The notes under the pieces are model-generated. The model did not search any database and was not told the origin of the DNA. It saw only the letters and a list, made by a program, of their open reading frames with translations. A stretch of DNA of 64,000 nucleotides from the NCBI GenBank assembly GCA_013127575.1, contig CP053418.1, forward strand, positions 4,588,001-4,652,000, written 5' to 3'. Source of the DNA: Ramlibacter terrae. GTDB taxonomy: Bacteria > Pseudomonadota > Gammaproteobacteria > Burkholderiales > Burkholderiaceae_C. Shown here piece after piece: positions 28,251 to 39,206 of the stretch (position 1 is its first letter; each line of letters begins with the position of its first letter). Both the position numbers and the translations under genes were made by a program.

Positions 28251-29155
28251 CAGGCGGCCTTCTTCTGCAGTTCGGCGACCCACTCGCGCGGCGCCATCGG
28301 GAACCCGAGGCGCTCGCGGCTTTCGAGGTAGCTCTGGGCGACGGCGCGCGCCAGGTTGCGGATGCGGCCGATGTAGGCGGCGCGTTCGGTGACGCTGATC
28401 GCGCCCCGCGCGTCGAGCAGGTTGAAGGTGTGGGCGGCCTTGAGCACCTGCTCGTAGCCCGGCAGCGCGAGTTGCTGTTCCATCAGCAGCTTGGCCTGCT
28501 TCTCGTGGGCGCCGAAGGCCGTGAACAGGAACTCGACGTCGCTGTGCTCGAAGTTGTAGGTGGACTGCTCCACCTCGTTCTGGTGGTACACGTCGCGGTA
28601 CGTCAGGCCTTCGGTCCACTTCAGGTCGAACACGTTGTCGACGCCCTGCAGGTACATGGCCAGCCGCTCGAGGCCGTAGGTGATCTCGCCGGTGATCGGC
28701 TTGCAGTCGATGCCGCCGACCTGCTGGAAGTACGTGAACTGCGTGACTTCCATGCCGTTCAGCCAGACCTCCCAGCCGAGGCCCCGGGCGCCCAGCGTGG
28801 GGTTCTCCCAGTCGTCTTCCACGAAGCGGATGTCGTTCTTCTTCAGGTCGAAGCCGAGCGCTTCCAGCGAACCGAGGTACAGCTCGAGGATGTTGGCGGG
28901 CGCGGGCTTGAGCACCACACGGAACTGGTAGTAGTGCTGCAGCCGGTTCGGGTTCTCGCCGTAGCGGCCGTCCTTGGGGCGGCGGCTGGGCTGCACGTAG
29001 GCGGCTTTCCGGGGCTCGGGGCCGATGGCGCGCAGGAAGGTGGCGGTGTGCGACGTTCCGGCGCCCACCTCCATGTCGTACGGCTGCAGCAGCGCGCAGC
29101 CCCGGGCGTCCCAGTACGACTGCAGCTTCAGGATGATTTGCTGGAATGTGAGCAT
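28250..29155 (-). CDS. glyQ: Glycine--tRNA ligase alpha subunit
   Basis: Intact, 301 residues. Class II catalytic subunit: [20 protein letters not shown] at the start, [25 protein letters not shown] (motif 2 region), [24 protein letters not shown] and [12 protein letters not shown] (motif 3). Start ATG 29155 is 37 bases after the lnt stop. Co-translated with glyS. Confidence 0.97.
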   Translation of the reverse strand: MLTFQQIILKLQSYWDARGCALLQPYDMEVGAGTSHTATFLRAIGPEPRKAAYVQPSRRPKDGRYGENPNRLQHYYQFRVVLKPAPANILELYLGSLEALGFDLKKNDIRFVEDDWENPTLGARGLGWEVWLNGMEVTQFTYFQQVGGIDCKPITGEITYGLERLAMYLQGVDNVFDLKWTEGLTYRDVYHQNEVEQSTYNFEHSDVEFLFTAFGAHEKQAKLLMEQQLALPGYEQVLKAAHTFNLLDARGAISVTERAAYIGRIRNLARAVAQSYLESRERLGFPMAPREWVAELQKKAA

Positions 29156-29192
29156 TGGCAGACATGGCGCGGGCCGGCGGCCCGCGGAACCT

Positions 29193-30743
29193 TCAATTGT
29201 AGGTCGGGGCCTGCCGCCGCCGCCCCAGCGCCGCCAGCAGGGGAACGCCCAGCGCCAGCAGCCACAGCGGCCAGAGCTGCAGGCGCGCGACCCACCAGGC
29301 GTAGGGCGTGATGTGCCGGCCGCCCGTCACGTCGCCGACGAGCACGCCGCGGGTGTGCCGCGGCAGCATCTGGGTGACCTGTCCCTGCGCGTCGATGATG
29401 GCGGTGGCGCCGGTGTTGGTGGCGCGGATCATCGGCCGGGCGAACTCCAGCGCCCGCATCCGGCTGATGTGGAGGTGCTGGTCGATGGCGACCGTGTCGC
29501 CGAACCAGGCGATGTTGCTGAGGTTGACGAAGATCGTCGGGGCGGTTGCGGGGTCGAGGAAGCGCGCGCCCAGCTCCTCGCCGAACAGGTCCTCGTAGCA
29601 GATGTTCGGTGCGAGGCGCTCGCCGCGCCACGGGAACGATGCCTGCCCGACGTCGCCCCGGTTGAAGTCCCCCAGCGGGATGTTCATCATCCGCGTGAAC
29701 CACTTGAACAGCGGCGGGATGAACTCCCCGAAGGGCACCGGTGGTGCTTGTCGTAGCGGTAGGCCATGTCGCCCGGCTTCATGCCGATCGCCGAGTTGGT
29801 GTAGCCCTCGGCGAAGCTGCCGAGCGGCATGCCGATGAGCGCCGCGCGCGGGCCGTCGGCGAAGCCGGCGCGCAGCGCTTCCGGGTAACCCTCGGGCAGT
29901 TGTTGCGGCAGCAGCGGGATCGAAGTTTCGGGGGCCACCACCGGGTGCGCTTCGGCGCTGCGCAGCGCACGGCCGTACCACTCCAGCGCGATCGGGATGC
30001 CGCTGCCGCCTTCGAACTTCTCGTCCTGCGCGATGTTGCCCGGAGCAAGGCGACGCGCAGCGGCGCGGCTGCGGGTTGCGGAGCGTGGAGCCGGCCGCCG
30101 GCATTTCCGGCGAGCACGACAACGGCACTGACGGCGACGGCCCCCATGGCGCTCCTCCCATTCGCCTGCCGCCGGGACAGCAGGGCGATGGCGCAAGCGA
30201 TCCATGCGGCCATCCAGCCGACGCCGTGCACACCGATCCAGGCGGGGAAGAAGGCCAACGGGCCATCGACATGCGCATACCCGCCGGCGCCCCGGGGAAA
30301 GCCGGTGAACCAGGTCGCGCGCAACAACTCGCCGCCCAGCCACAGCGAGGCGAACAAGGTGGCGTCGCGCAGCGGCCCCGATCCGCGCAGGTGGGTGAAC
30401 ATGGCGCCTCCCACCGCGTAGTACAGCGACAGGAAAGCCGCCAGCCCGACGACGGCGATGACCGCCAGCGGCGCCGACAAACCGCCGTACTGGTGCATGG
30501 AAATGAACAGCCACCAGAAGGTGGCCACCAGCCAGCTCGTGGCGAAGGCCCAACCCACCAGGAAGCCGCGCTGCCACGTCGGCTGCCGCTGCAGCATCGC
30601 GGCCAGCACGGCGAGCGAGAGCAGTTGCAGCCACCAGAGCGGCTCGCCGCTCGGGGCCACGCCATGGCGAACGCCTGCAGCACGCCGGCGCCGCCGGCCG
30701 CGGCCAGCAACAAGGGGAACCGCGCGCGCGGCGGCAGGTTCAA
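29193..30743 (-). CDS. lnt: Apolipoprotein N-acyltransferase
   Basis: About 517 residues. Adds the third acyl chain to lipoproteins in the inner membrane. Several membrane spans ([14 protein letters not shown]; [35 protein letters not shown]) precede a nitrilase-fold domain with catalytic Glu in [11 protein letters not shown] and Cys in NICYEDLFG, and [24 protein letters not shown]. Start is TTG 30743, forming a TTGA overlap with the corC stop. Breaks near 30660, 30041 and 29740, the last two at CCWGG. corC-lnt order is usual in proteobacteria. Confidence 0.92.
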   Translation of the reverse strand: MNLPPRARFPLLLAAAGGAGVLQAFAMAWPRAASRSGGCNCSRSPCWPRCCSGSRRGSAASWWVGPSPRAGWWPPSGGCSFPCTSTAVCRRRWRSSPSSGWRLSCRCTTRWEAPCSPTCADRGRCATPPCSPRCGWAASCCARPGSPAFPGAPAGMRMSMARWPSSPPGSVCTASAGWPHGSLAPSPCCPGGRRMGGAPWGPSPSVPLSCSPEMPAAGSTLRNPQPRRCASPCSGQHRAGREVRRRQRHPDRAGVVRPCAAQRRSAPGGGPRNFDPAAAATTARGLPGSAARRLRRRPARGAHRHAARQLRRGLHQLGDRHEAGRHGLPLRQAPPVPFGEFIPPLFKWFTRMMNIPLGDFNRGDVGQASFPWRGERLAPNICYEDLFGEELGARFLDPATAPTIFVNLSNIAWFGDTVAIDQHLHISRMRALEFARPMIRATNTGATAIIDAQGQVTQMLPRHTRGVLVGDVTGGRHITPYAWWVARLQLWPLWLLALGVPLLAALGRRRQAPTYN

Positions 30744-31617
30744 GAGGGTTTGTCGCCGGCTTCGGCCGGCGAGACCTTGAACCACCGCACCGCGCCACCC
30801 TTGGTGTGCAGCACCACGAAGTTCAGGCCCGCGAGTTCGGTGGACTCGCCGCGCTTGGGCACGTGGCCCATCTCGTGCGCGACCAGGCCGCCGATGGTGT
30901 CGAAATCGCGCTCGTCGCCGGGCGGCACCAGCGTGACGCCGAACGCCTCATTGACGCGTTCGATCGAGGTGTCGCCGCTGACGCGGTAGGTGCGGTCGGC
31001 CAGGCCGAAGATGTCGCCCTCGTCCTCGACGATGTCGAACTCGTCCTCGATCTCCCCGACGATCTGCTCCAGCACGTCCTCGATGGTGATCAGGCCCGCC
31101 ACGCGGCCGAACTCGTCGATCACGATCGCCGGTGGTTGCGGTTGCCGCGGAACTCGCGCAGCAGGTCGTTGAGGCCCTTGGTCTCGGGCACGAACACCGC
31201 CGGACGCAGCAGCGCGCGCGGGTTCAGCTCGGGCGCCCGCTGCAACTTGAGCAGGTCCTTGGCCATCAGGATGCCGATGATGTTCTCGCGGTCGCCTTCG
31301 TACACCGGGAAGCGCGAGTGCGCCGTGTCGATCACGACGTGCAGGATCTCGTCGTATGGCGCGTCGATGTTGATCCGGTCCATCCGCGGCGCCGCCACCA
31401 TGACGTCGCCGGCGGTCAGGCCGGCCATCCGCAGCACGCCCTCGAGCATGACGCGCGACTCCGCGCCGATGACATCGTTGTCTTCGGCGTCGGCGAGCGT
31501 CTCGATCAGTTCAGCCGTGGAGTCCGGTCCGGGATGGATGAACTCGGCAACCTTCTGCAGGAAAGTCCGCTTGTCCTGCTTGTCATGCGCATGTCGCGCA
31601 GGGTGAGGGTCTGACAC
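30740..31617 (-). CDS. corC: HlyC/CorC family protein with CBS pair (magnesium/cobalt efflux related)
   Basis: About 292 residues. Cytoplasmic CBS-domain pair (MVAAPRMDRINIDAPYDEILHVVIDTAHSRFPVYEGDRENIIGI split over two blocks; LAIVIDEFGRVAGLITIEDVLEQIVGEIEDEFD) followed by the CorC_HlyC C-terminal domain (YRVSGDTSIERVNEAFG; TIGGLVAHEMGHVPKRGE). One break near 31130 at a CCTGG. Start taken as GTG 31617 giving SDPHPARHAHDKQDKR; no ATG gives a better N-terminus. Confidence 0.88.
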
Positions 31618-31690
31618 GGCACGGGGCGTAGTGGAGGGACCGATAGGATACCGGATACCCGGGCGCGGCAAGCTCAGCGGCAGGCCGCCC

Positions 31691-32344
31691 TCATTGCCCC
31701 GACTTGCGGCGGGCGCTGCCGACGCCGCGCCGGATCTCCTGCACGCTGGCCGGGAAGTCGAGGAAATTGCGGGCCTGCACCTTCAGGCGGTAGTCGGTCT
31801 GGGCCAGTTGTTCCTCGAACAGCTCGCTGACGCGGGTGTCGAGCGTGGCCGCCGGCAGGCGCAGGTAGGCCTCGGTTTCGCCGCCGGCCCGCTCGAGGGT
31901 CGCACCCGCGTTGCGGGCGATCTTGATCATTGCCGTGTTCTCCGACAGCGCGTGGACGAACATCAGTTCCACTCCCTCGTTGCGGGCGTGCATGACGGCG
32001 CGGTCGAAGAGGCGGGATCCGAAGCCGCGGCCCCGCGCCCGCTTCGACACCGAAACGCCGAATTCGGCGCCCGGGGGCGCGCCCGGGGTATGGATGAAGG
32101 CGACGTGCGCCATCGCGATGAGCTCCAGTCGCCGGTTGAAGATGCCGAAGATCTCGTCGCGCTCGAAGTCGAGCTGGTCGACGTAGCGCTGGACCTGTTC
32201 ATCGCTGGCGGCATAACCGAAGCGCAGGTAGCGGTCCTGCGGCTCGAGGGCGAGCAGGTGCGCGCCGATGCGATCCCGGTGCCTTGCGGCCGGGGACCGG
32301 ATGGGAACAACGACGGATGTTCGGGCGTGCTGCCTGTCGGCCAT
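31691..32344 (-). CDS. GNAT family N-acetyltransferase
   Basis: Intact, 217 residues. The acetyl-CoA pyrophosphate loop is SVSKRARGRGFGSRLFDRA, preceded by FGVSV strand 4 and followed by VHALSENTAMIKIARNAGA, the usual GNAT motif B. A C-terminal extension of ~55 residues (EEQLAQTDYRLKVQARNFLDF) is basic and helical. Acceptor unknown. Transcribed divergently from the cyclase-domain gene across a 178-base gap in which I see no clear operator. Confidence 0.85.
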   Translation of the reverse strand: MADRQHARTSVVVPIRSPAARHRDRIGAHLLALEPQDRYLRFGYAASDEQVQRYVDQLDFERDEIFGIFNRRLELIAMAHVAFIHTPGAPPGAEFGVSVSKRARGRGFGSRLFDRAVMHARNEGVELMFVHALSENTAMIKIARNAGATLERAGGETEAYLRLPAATLDTRVSELFEEQLAQTDYRLKVQARNFLDFPASVQEIRRGVGSARRKSGQ

Positions 32345-32522
32345 GCCCCCAAGAGTAAGGGTTTTCCCGCAGCCCGCAAGAGGATCTTCCCGGAGGACGC
32401 TCAGACCAGAACCATAGTGCAGTTGCGTGGCTGCCCAGATTCAGGCCCGTCAACCAAACAGGTAAGACAATCCGGCGAGGGCGTGCTACAAAATCAGCTC
32501 CAAGTTGCAGACGCTTACCAAG

Positions 32523-34292
32523 ATGCCGAATACCGGGGTCGAGGGTGGTCGCTTTCCGCGCTTCACGAAGGTGATCGCGGTGGCGGACGTTGTCGAATCG
32601 GTGCGGCTGATGGAACTGGACGAAGGCGAGTTCATCCGCCGCTGGAAGCGCTTCGTGGGCTTCGTGCTGCAGCGGCTGCCGCTGGAATCCGGGCGCATGC
32701 ACCGCAGCCTCGGCGACGGGCTGATGATCGAATTCTCCGATCCGCAAGGCTGCATTCGCGCGGCGCAGGCCATGCAGGCATGGTTCGCGGAGGGCAACGA
32801 AGGGCTGCCCGCCGAACAGCAGGTGCACTTGCGCATCGGCGCGCACATCGGTGACTTCGTCGCCGACGAGTACGACATCTACGGCACGGACGTGAACCTC
32901 GCGGCGCGCATCGCCACGCTGGCCGGCCCGGGCGAGATCGTCATCTCCGCCGCCCTGCGCGCCTGCGTTCGCGGCGAGATGAACGCGCAGCTGGAAGACC
33001 TCGGCGCCTGCCACCTCAAGCACGTGAAGCAGCCGGTGCGCGCCTACCGGGTCGGCTTCGCCGGCCCCGCCCCGGTGATGCCGGCATTCGGCGCGACCCG
33101 GGCCACGATGCGCGCAAGCGTGGCCGTGCTTCCCTTCGAGACGTCGAACGCCCCGGACGGCGCCGGCGTGCTGGGGCACGCGGTCGCCGACGAGGCTGTC
33201 GCAGCCCTCTCGCGCAGCGACGGACTGCAGGTGGCGTCACGCCTGTCCACCGTGGCGCTCAGCCAGGTGCGTCCGACGCTGGACGATGTGCGCAGGCACC
33301 GGGCAGCCGGTATGTCCTTTCGGGCCACGCCCGCGAGATCGCCGGCCAGCTGGCGGTCTTCGCGGAGCTGACCGACGCCACCAGCGGGCGGCTGGTGTGG
33401 GCGGACAGCTTCAAGGGCAAGCTGCCGGAGCTGCTGGCGGGCGGCACGACCTTCCTGTCGGCGCTGGCGCCCCGGTGAACGCGGCGGTGATGGCGAACGA
33501 GGTGGACCGGGCCGAAGGCCTGCCATTGCCTGCGCTGGAAGGTTATGCCCTGCTGCTGACATCGATCGCCGTAATGCATCGGCTGGGGCGCGCCGACATG
33601 GAGCGCGCCAGGCTGATGCTGGAGCACGGCCGACCGCGACCGCCGCCATCCCTCCGCCTACGCGTGGCTGGCGCACTCGCACGTGCTGGCGGTGCTGCAG
33701 GGATGGTTGCCTGTGGAGGAGGCGGCGCCGCTGGCCGCGGCAAACGTGCACACCGCCTCCGAGTGCGATCCCCATGCGCCGCTGGTGCACTGCATGGCGG
33801 GCCACGTCGCCCTGCACGGCGCGCGACCTGCGCGGCGCCGGCGAGCACTATGCGCAAGCCGTGGCCTCCCGGCCCGGCGACTCGATGCCCCACCTGCTGC
33901 AGTCCGAGCTGCTCGCCTGGCGTGGAGAGGGGCAGCGTGCCCGGGCGGCCTGCGGCACCGCCCTGCACCTGGTGCCACCCGTTGCCTTGCGCTACTGGTA
34001 CGACGCGGGCGCTGCGCTGGCCTGCTGGGTGGACGGGGCGCTCGAGGAGGCGGTCGCCGCGGCGGAGCAGTCGTTGCGCGCCAACGGGCGCTACGTGCCC
34101 GCGCACTGCATGCTGGCGGCGGCGCAGTTCGACAACGGGGATGCGCCCGCGGCGAGGGAGACGCTCGACCGCCTGCTGGTGATGCACCCGCGCTTCACGC
34201 TGGATGCCTTCCTGCACCGCACGCCTGCGCGGCCGGCAGTGGCCGCGCGGCTGGCGCATGCGCTCCGGGGTGCGCAGGCCTCCAAGGCCTGA
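32523..34292 (+). CDS. Class III nucleotidyl cyclase-domain protein with C-terminal TPR-like region
   Basis: About 588 residues. N-terminal ~180 residues are a cyclase homology domain: VIAVADVVESVRLMELDE (first metal Asp), MHRSLGDGLMIEFSD (second Asp), GAHIGDFVADEYDIYGTDVNLAARIATLAGPGEIVIS. A linker (ASVAVLPFETS...) like the TolB-type/adenylate-cyclase associated segment follows, with YVLSGHAREIAGQLAVFAELTDATSGRLVWAD, then helical repeats (PLVHCMAGHVALHGA; RDLRGAGEHYAQAVASRPGDSMPHLL). Breaks near 33310, 33473, 33632 and 33824. The ATG at 32523 is used; a TTG at 32505 would add six residues. Substrate (ATP or GTP) and activity are unproven. Confidence 0.75.
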
Positions 34293-34301
34293 GACGCGCC
34301 G

Positions 34302-34918
34302 CTACCAGCGCGCCGGCAGCTTCTTCTTGAGCGTGATGCGCTTGATGCCCAGCTCCACGTAGCCGCCCTTCTCGAGGTCTTTCAGCAGGCGGCTCACCAT
34401 TTCGCGCGAAGCGCCCACGCGGCTCGCGATCTGCTGGTGCGTGATCTGGTTCAGGAGCACCGGCGTGAGGCTGGCGCCGGGCCCTGCTGGCTTTCGAGCG
34501 TGTGGATCACCCGGCCGTAGACATCGAGCAGCGCCATCTGGCGGGCTGTCTCGGTGGCCGACCGCGCCCGCCGGATCACCTGGCTGACCAGTTCCATGGC
34601 GAACGCCGGCTCTTCGTTGAGGTGCTGCTGGACGGCGTGCCGCGAGAGCAGCGAACACAGGGTGGGCTCCACCGTCATCACCGACGCGGAACGTGGCCCG
34701 CCATCGAGTGACATTTCTCCGAAGTAATCTCCCGCGGAGATCATGCCGTAGGTGATCTCTCGGCCGTTCTCGTCGGTGGCGTACACCTTGACCGCCCCGG
34801 AGGAGCACGAACAGCGAATCGCCGGGCTCTCCTTCGTTGAGGATCACCGTGTTTTTCGGTAGCTGCGGAGGATGCCGCGTTCGGCCAGCCGTGCGATGTT
34901 CGGCTTGAGCATGGACAT
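34302..34918 (-). CDS. Crp/Fnr-family transcription regulator
   Basis: About 205 residues. A cyclic-nucleotide-binding-type domain (VILNEGEPGDSLFVLL; SAGDYFGEMSLDGGPRSASV) is followed by a dimer helix and a winged HTH (THQQIASRVGASREMVSRLLKDLEKGGYVEL). No N-terminal cysteine set for an Fe-S cluster, so it is Crp-like and not Fnr-like. Breaks near 34860, 34795 and 34480. ATG 34918 (MSMLKPN) is the safest start; upstream in-frame codons suggest the protein may begin about a dozen residues earlier. It converges on the cyclase-domain gene, nine bases apart, which makes a cyclic-nucleotide link attractive but unproven. Confidence 0.85.
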
Positions 34919-35011
34919 GAGCTTGTCATGCTCGGCTGCGTTCTGGACACATTCATGGCGCCCCCTGAAATCACTCTAGCATGCGATACGGCAAGACCCA
35001 AATACGGGGAA

Positions 35012-35667
35012 TCAGTGCACCCGCTCGTGCAGGCGGGCCGCACCCAGCGGCGGCAGCACGGCGACGCGTCCGACCAGCGCCCGCACGCCGTTGGACTGGG
35101 TCTTGGCACAGAGGCTGCGCACGTGGCTGCGCACGGTGGAAACCGCCACGTGCAGCTGCACCGCGATCTCGGGCGCCGAGTAGCCTTGGCAGAGGATGCC
35201 GAGCACCTGCTCTTCGCAATTGGTCAGGCCGTGCGTGCGCGCGAAGAAGCAGAGCATGAGCGGATCGCACACCGATGCGCGGGAGAAGACCAGCGCGACG
35301 GAGGCGGCCTGCCCGTTGGCATCCATGCGCAGCGGCAGCACGGCGACGCTCAGGCTGGCGCCGCCTTCGGATCGCAGGACGACCATGCTGCGCCGGCCGT
35401 TGCCCGCCTTGGCCACCGACTGCAGCAGCGCCCGAGACTGCGGCGTGTCGCAGGCCTGCACGTGGCCTTCGTGCATGGCGACCACGTGACGTCGCGAGAG
35501 TTCCAGGCGGGCCACCTGGTTGGCGTGCAGGATGCGGCCCGGGCGGACACCACCAGCACCCCGTGCGCCATCTCGTCGAGCAGCACGGAAAAACTGGCGC
35601 CGATGTCGTCGAGGACGACGGGCACGCGGTCGGCCTCGACTCCGCTGCCCAGCGTTGCTTCTTTCAT
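35012..35667 (-). CDS. LuxR-type helix-turn-helix regulator
   Basis: About 218 residues. An N-terminal PAS-like sensing region (VLDDIGASFSVLLDEMAHGVLVV, then after a break near 35545 HANQVARLELSRRHVV...) precedes a C-terminal LuxR HTH: LTNCEEQVLGILCQGYSAPEIAVQLHVAVSTVRSHVRSL with the characteristic E...L..G.S..EIA..L..S..TV..H pattern. No receiver domain, so not a classical response regulator. ATG 35667 chosen. Target genes unknown; the neighbouring lipase gene lies upstream in the same orientation. Confidence 0.82.
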
Positions 35668-35750
35668 TCTCTTCCCCCTGTGGATGCACAGCTTAGGAAG
35701 CAGCCCGGCAGCGCTGGTACGGAATCTCCCGTCCGATCCTTGTGACAAAT

Positions 35751-36674
35751 TCACTTTGCGGCGGCAGGTATTGGTGCTTCCAGCAAGGCCACCGTCTCGC
35801 CGACGACGTGCGGATGGAAGGCCATGGCCACGTGCGCAGCGCCGGGCAGCAGGCGGTTGCGCGCCCCGTGCAGCGTGGCCGTCGAGGGAGGGGAGACGAT
35901 GTTGTCGCAGTTGCCGTACCAGCAGGTGCACGGGGGTAATGGGTGGCCGGCTTCGAAGCGCTCCAGTTCGGCGAGCCGGGGGCCGTGCTGCCGCATCTGG
36001 CGTCCGTTCGGCATGCTGCTGAACCGGGCCAGCCAGTGCCATGGTGCGGGCTGCCGATGGTCACCAGGTGCGCGATGCGGCGTGGATCGTCCGCGCTGCG
36101 CAGCCATGCGCGCGCCGCGAGACCGCCCATGCTGTGGCAGACCAGGACCGGCGGCCGGCCAGTGCACTGCGCCACTTGCCGGACGGCCGCTTCGATGATG
36201 GGCGTGTAGGCGTCGATGGAGCCGAAGACCGGCTCGGGTTCACCGCGACGTACGCGTGTCGCTGACGCCGCAGCTGCCGCATCCACGGGTTCCACAGGCC
36301 GCGGTTGGCCACGAACCCGTGGACCAGCACCACGCCCGTGCGTCCTGCGCACGAAGGGTCGAGATGGTCCGGAACCGAACGTGCGCCGAAGGGCAGGCGA
36401 CCATAGAAGACCTGTGCGAGGTGGGCTACTTCACCGACCCATGCTCGTGCCAGCTGTGCGGCGGTGGCGCGAGGTGCGGGATCGCCCCGGCGGATCAGGC
36501 GAGCAGGACGAATTCAATGGCGAGGAGGATGGGCGCGATGGCCGCGATGAGCGTCGCCCCTGCGAGGGCCTGTAGCGGCGAAGCCGTCCAGCGCCAGGCG
36601 GCCAGGCGGCGATCGCCAGCACCGGGCGGCGCAGACGGCTCGCAACAGCCGGCAAGGCGGGAAGGCGGGTCCAT
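35751..36674 (-). CDS. Alpha/beta-hydrolase lipase, membrane-anchored
   Basis: About 308 residues. An N-terminal hydrophobic span (LQALAGATLIAAIAPILLAIEFVLLA) may anchor or export the protein. Then GVVLVHGFVANRGLWNPWMRQL (oxyanion HG), the nucleophile elbow VCHSMGGLAARAW, IGSPHHGT and a C-terminal GAAHVAMAFHP with the catalytic His. This resembles triacylglycerol lipases/esterases of the Burkholderia type without the foldase partner. Breaks near 36490, 36260, 36040 and 35940. Short lipids are the likely substrate. Confidence 0.8.
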
Positions 36675-36739
36675 CGCGGCAGTATCCCATCCTGCGTTGT
36701 GCCGGCGGCGGCGCTTGCGGCCGCTATAGACTTGCTGCG

Positions 36740-37470
36740 ATGAACACGGCTGAGACCATCCGGCATGCGGTAGCCCGGGTGGAACAGATGCGGCAGGAAA
36801 GCCGCGACCTGCCGGAGATCGGCGCCGCGGTGGCATCGGTCAAGCAGTTCCAGGCTCGCCGGTTTCGCGGCACGTATGCGGACCTTCTGTCTGGAGGCCC
36901 TTACGCCGGCGCGACCCGCTTCTTCCTCGAGGAACTGTACAGCGACCGCGACTATGCGGAGCGCGACGCCCAGTTCGCGCGCATCGCGGGCGCGGTGGAA
37001 CGGCTGTTCCCGCGCGATGTTGCGGACACCGCTGCTGCGTTGGCGCAATTGCATGCGCTGACGGAATCGCTCGACCACGCGATGGCCCGCGTCCTGCCCT
37101 CGCCTGAGGTCGACGTGGCAGCTTACGTCCGGGCGTGGAAGACGGTCGGCAGGCAGGCCGATCGTGAGCAGCAACTCGGGCGCGTGATCAGCATCGGCTC
37201 CGAGCTTGCGCGTCTCACGCGGATGCCGGGCCTGCGGCTGATGCTGAAGATGATGCGCGGGCCAGCGGCGCCGTCCGGGCTCAGCCAGCTGCAGCGGTTC
37301 TGGAGGGCGGTTTCGATACTTTCGCGGCCATGGCGAGGTCGCGGTCGGGTGCGGACGGCTTTCTTCGCACCGTGCGCGATCGCGAGCAAGGCCTGCTGGA
37401 GGTGCTCTACACGAAGGAACCTGTCGCTTGCGAGACGGAATTGGCCCGCATCCTAGGACAAGCCCGCTGA
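36740..37470 (+). CDS. Conserved protein of unknown function (FFLEELY motif)
   Basis: About 243 residues, predicted all-helical and soluble. Distinctive stretch: RRFRGTYADLLSGGPYAGATRFFLEELYSDRDYAERDAQF, followed by RVLPSPEVDVAAYVRAW and GRQADREQQLGRVISIG. One break near 37300; repair gives TVRDREQGLLEVLYTKEP and the stop at 37468-37470. Relatives of this type occur next to fatty-acid or hydrolase genes in Burkholderiales, but I cannot name a function. It lies 33 bases upstream of fadD on the same strand and may share its mRNA. Confidence 0.65.
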
Positions 37471-37503
37471 CCGTTCGCCGCCGCTGCCCAGCACAATGGC
37501 ACG

Positions 37504-39204
37504 ATGGAGGAACGCATGGCGCAGAGGCACTGGCTCAAGAGCTATCCGGAGGGCATTCCGCACGAGGTCGACGTCGCGCAGTACGCTTCGCTGACCGCGC
37601 TGATGGAGGAATCGTTTCGCAAACACGCCGACCGGCCGTTTTCGGTCTGCATGGAGCGGTGGATGCGCTATCGCGAGCTCGACCGGCTGTCGGCCGCACT
37701 CGGCGCGTGGCTGCAGTCGCGCGGTCTCGAGCCCGGCGCCCGCGTGGCGATCATGCTGCCGAACATTCCGCAGTTCGCCGTCACCATGGCGGCCGTCCTG
37801 CGCGCCGGCTATACCTGCGTCAACGTCAATCCGCTCTACACGCCGCGGGAGCTGCGCCACCAGCTGCGGGACTCGGGGGCGACGGCGATCATCGTGCTCG
37901 AGAACTTCGGCAAGACGCTGGAAGAGGTGATCCTCGAGACGCAGGTGCGGCACGTGGTCGTCGCGGCCATGGGCGACCTGCTCGGAGCCGCCTACGGCAA
38001 GTGGATCACCTTTGCCGTTCGCCACCTGGCGAAGATGGTTCCGGCGTACCAGCTGCCGCTGACGGAGGGCGCACGGTGACGCATTTCCCGGACGCGATCG
38101 CCGAAGGCTCGCGGCTTTCGCTCCGCTCGAGCCCGCAGAACCTCGACTCGATCGCATTCCTGCAGTACACGGGCGGCACCACCGGCTTGTCGAAGGGCGC
38201 AGTGCTCACGCACCGGAACGTCGTCGCGGCGATGCTGCAGTGCGAAGCCTGGTTCACGCCGGCGCTGGACCGTGTGCCGGATACCAGCAAGATCAACGTG
38301 ATTGCCGCGCTGCCGCTGTATCACATCTTCGCGTTGACGCTGTCGCTCGCCGCCGTGCGCTGGGGCGCCTACCTCACGTTGATCCCGAATCCACGGGACA
38401 TCGGCAAGTTCGTCGAGGTGCTCAAGCGGCGGCCCTTCCATGTGTTGCCGGCGGTGAACACCCTGTTCAATGCCTTGCTCCAGCATCCGCAGTTTCGCAG
38501 CGTCGATTTCAGCCAGTTGCTCGTTTCGCAGGCCGGTGGAATGGCGGCGTCCGAAGGCGCGGCGCGCCAGTGGCGGCAGGCGACAGGCTGCGTGATGGTC
38601 GAAGGCTGGGGCATGAGCGAGACGTGCGCGGTGGGCACGAACAATCCGCTGACCGCGGAGGAGTTTTCCGGCACCATCGGCCTGCCATTGCCTGGCATCG
38701 ACATCGACATCAAGGACGACGACGGAAACTCGCAGCCGCTCGGCACCGCCGGCGAAATCTGCATCCGGGGGCCCAATGTCATGGTCGGGTACTACCAGCA
38801 GCCCGAAGAGAATGCGAATGCCTTCACCGCGGACGGATACATGCGGACCGGTGACATCGGCATCATGGACGAACGGGGTTACACGCGCATCGTCGACCGC
38901 AAGAAGGACATGATCCTGGTGAGCGGATTCAACGTGTACCCCAACGAGCTGGAGAACGTCGTCTCCCTCTGCCCGGGCGTTGTCGAGTGCGCTGCGATCG
39001 GCGTCGCCGACGAGAAGCAGGGCGAGGCGATCAAGCTGTTCGTGGTGAAGAGCGATGCCACGCTGTCGAGGAAGAGACGTAGCGAAGCATTGCCGCGCGC
39101 ACCTCACCGGGTACAAGCTGCCCAAGTACATCGAGTTCCGCGACGACCTTCCGAAGACGAACGTGGGCAAGATCCTGCGGCGCGAGTTGCGATCGGCGAA
39201 GTAG
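37504..39204 (+). CDS. fadD: Long-chain-fatty-acid--CoA ligase
   Basis: About 566 residues. ATP-dependent activation of fatty acids to acyl-CoA at the membrane. Motifs: [12 protein letters not shown] (P-loop/A3), GWGMSETCA (A5), [26 protein letters not shown] (A7-A8), [10 protein letters not shown] and [12 protein letters not shown] (A10 lysine). Breaks near 38077 and 39070. ATG 37504 used; ATG 37516 ([11 protein letters not shown]) is an equally good start. It is followed after two bases by a metallo-beta-lactamase-fold gene. Confidence 0.92.
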
Positions 39205-39206
39205 TG

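Noticed and set aside
26187..28331. 714-codon plus-strand open frame opposite glyS
   Set aside because: glyS is intact and fully conserved on the other strand; the frame is a codon-bias artefact.
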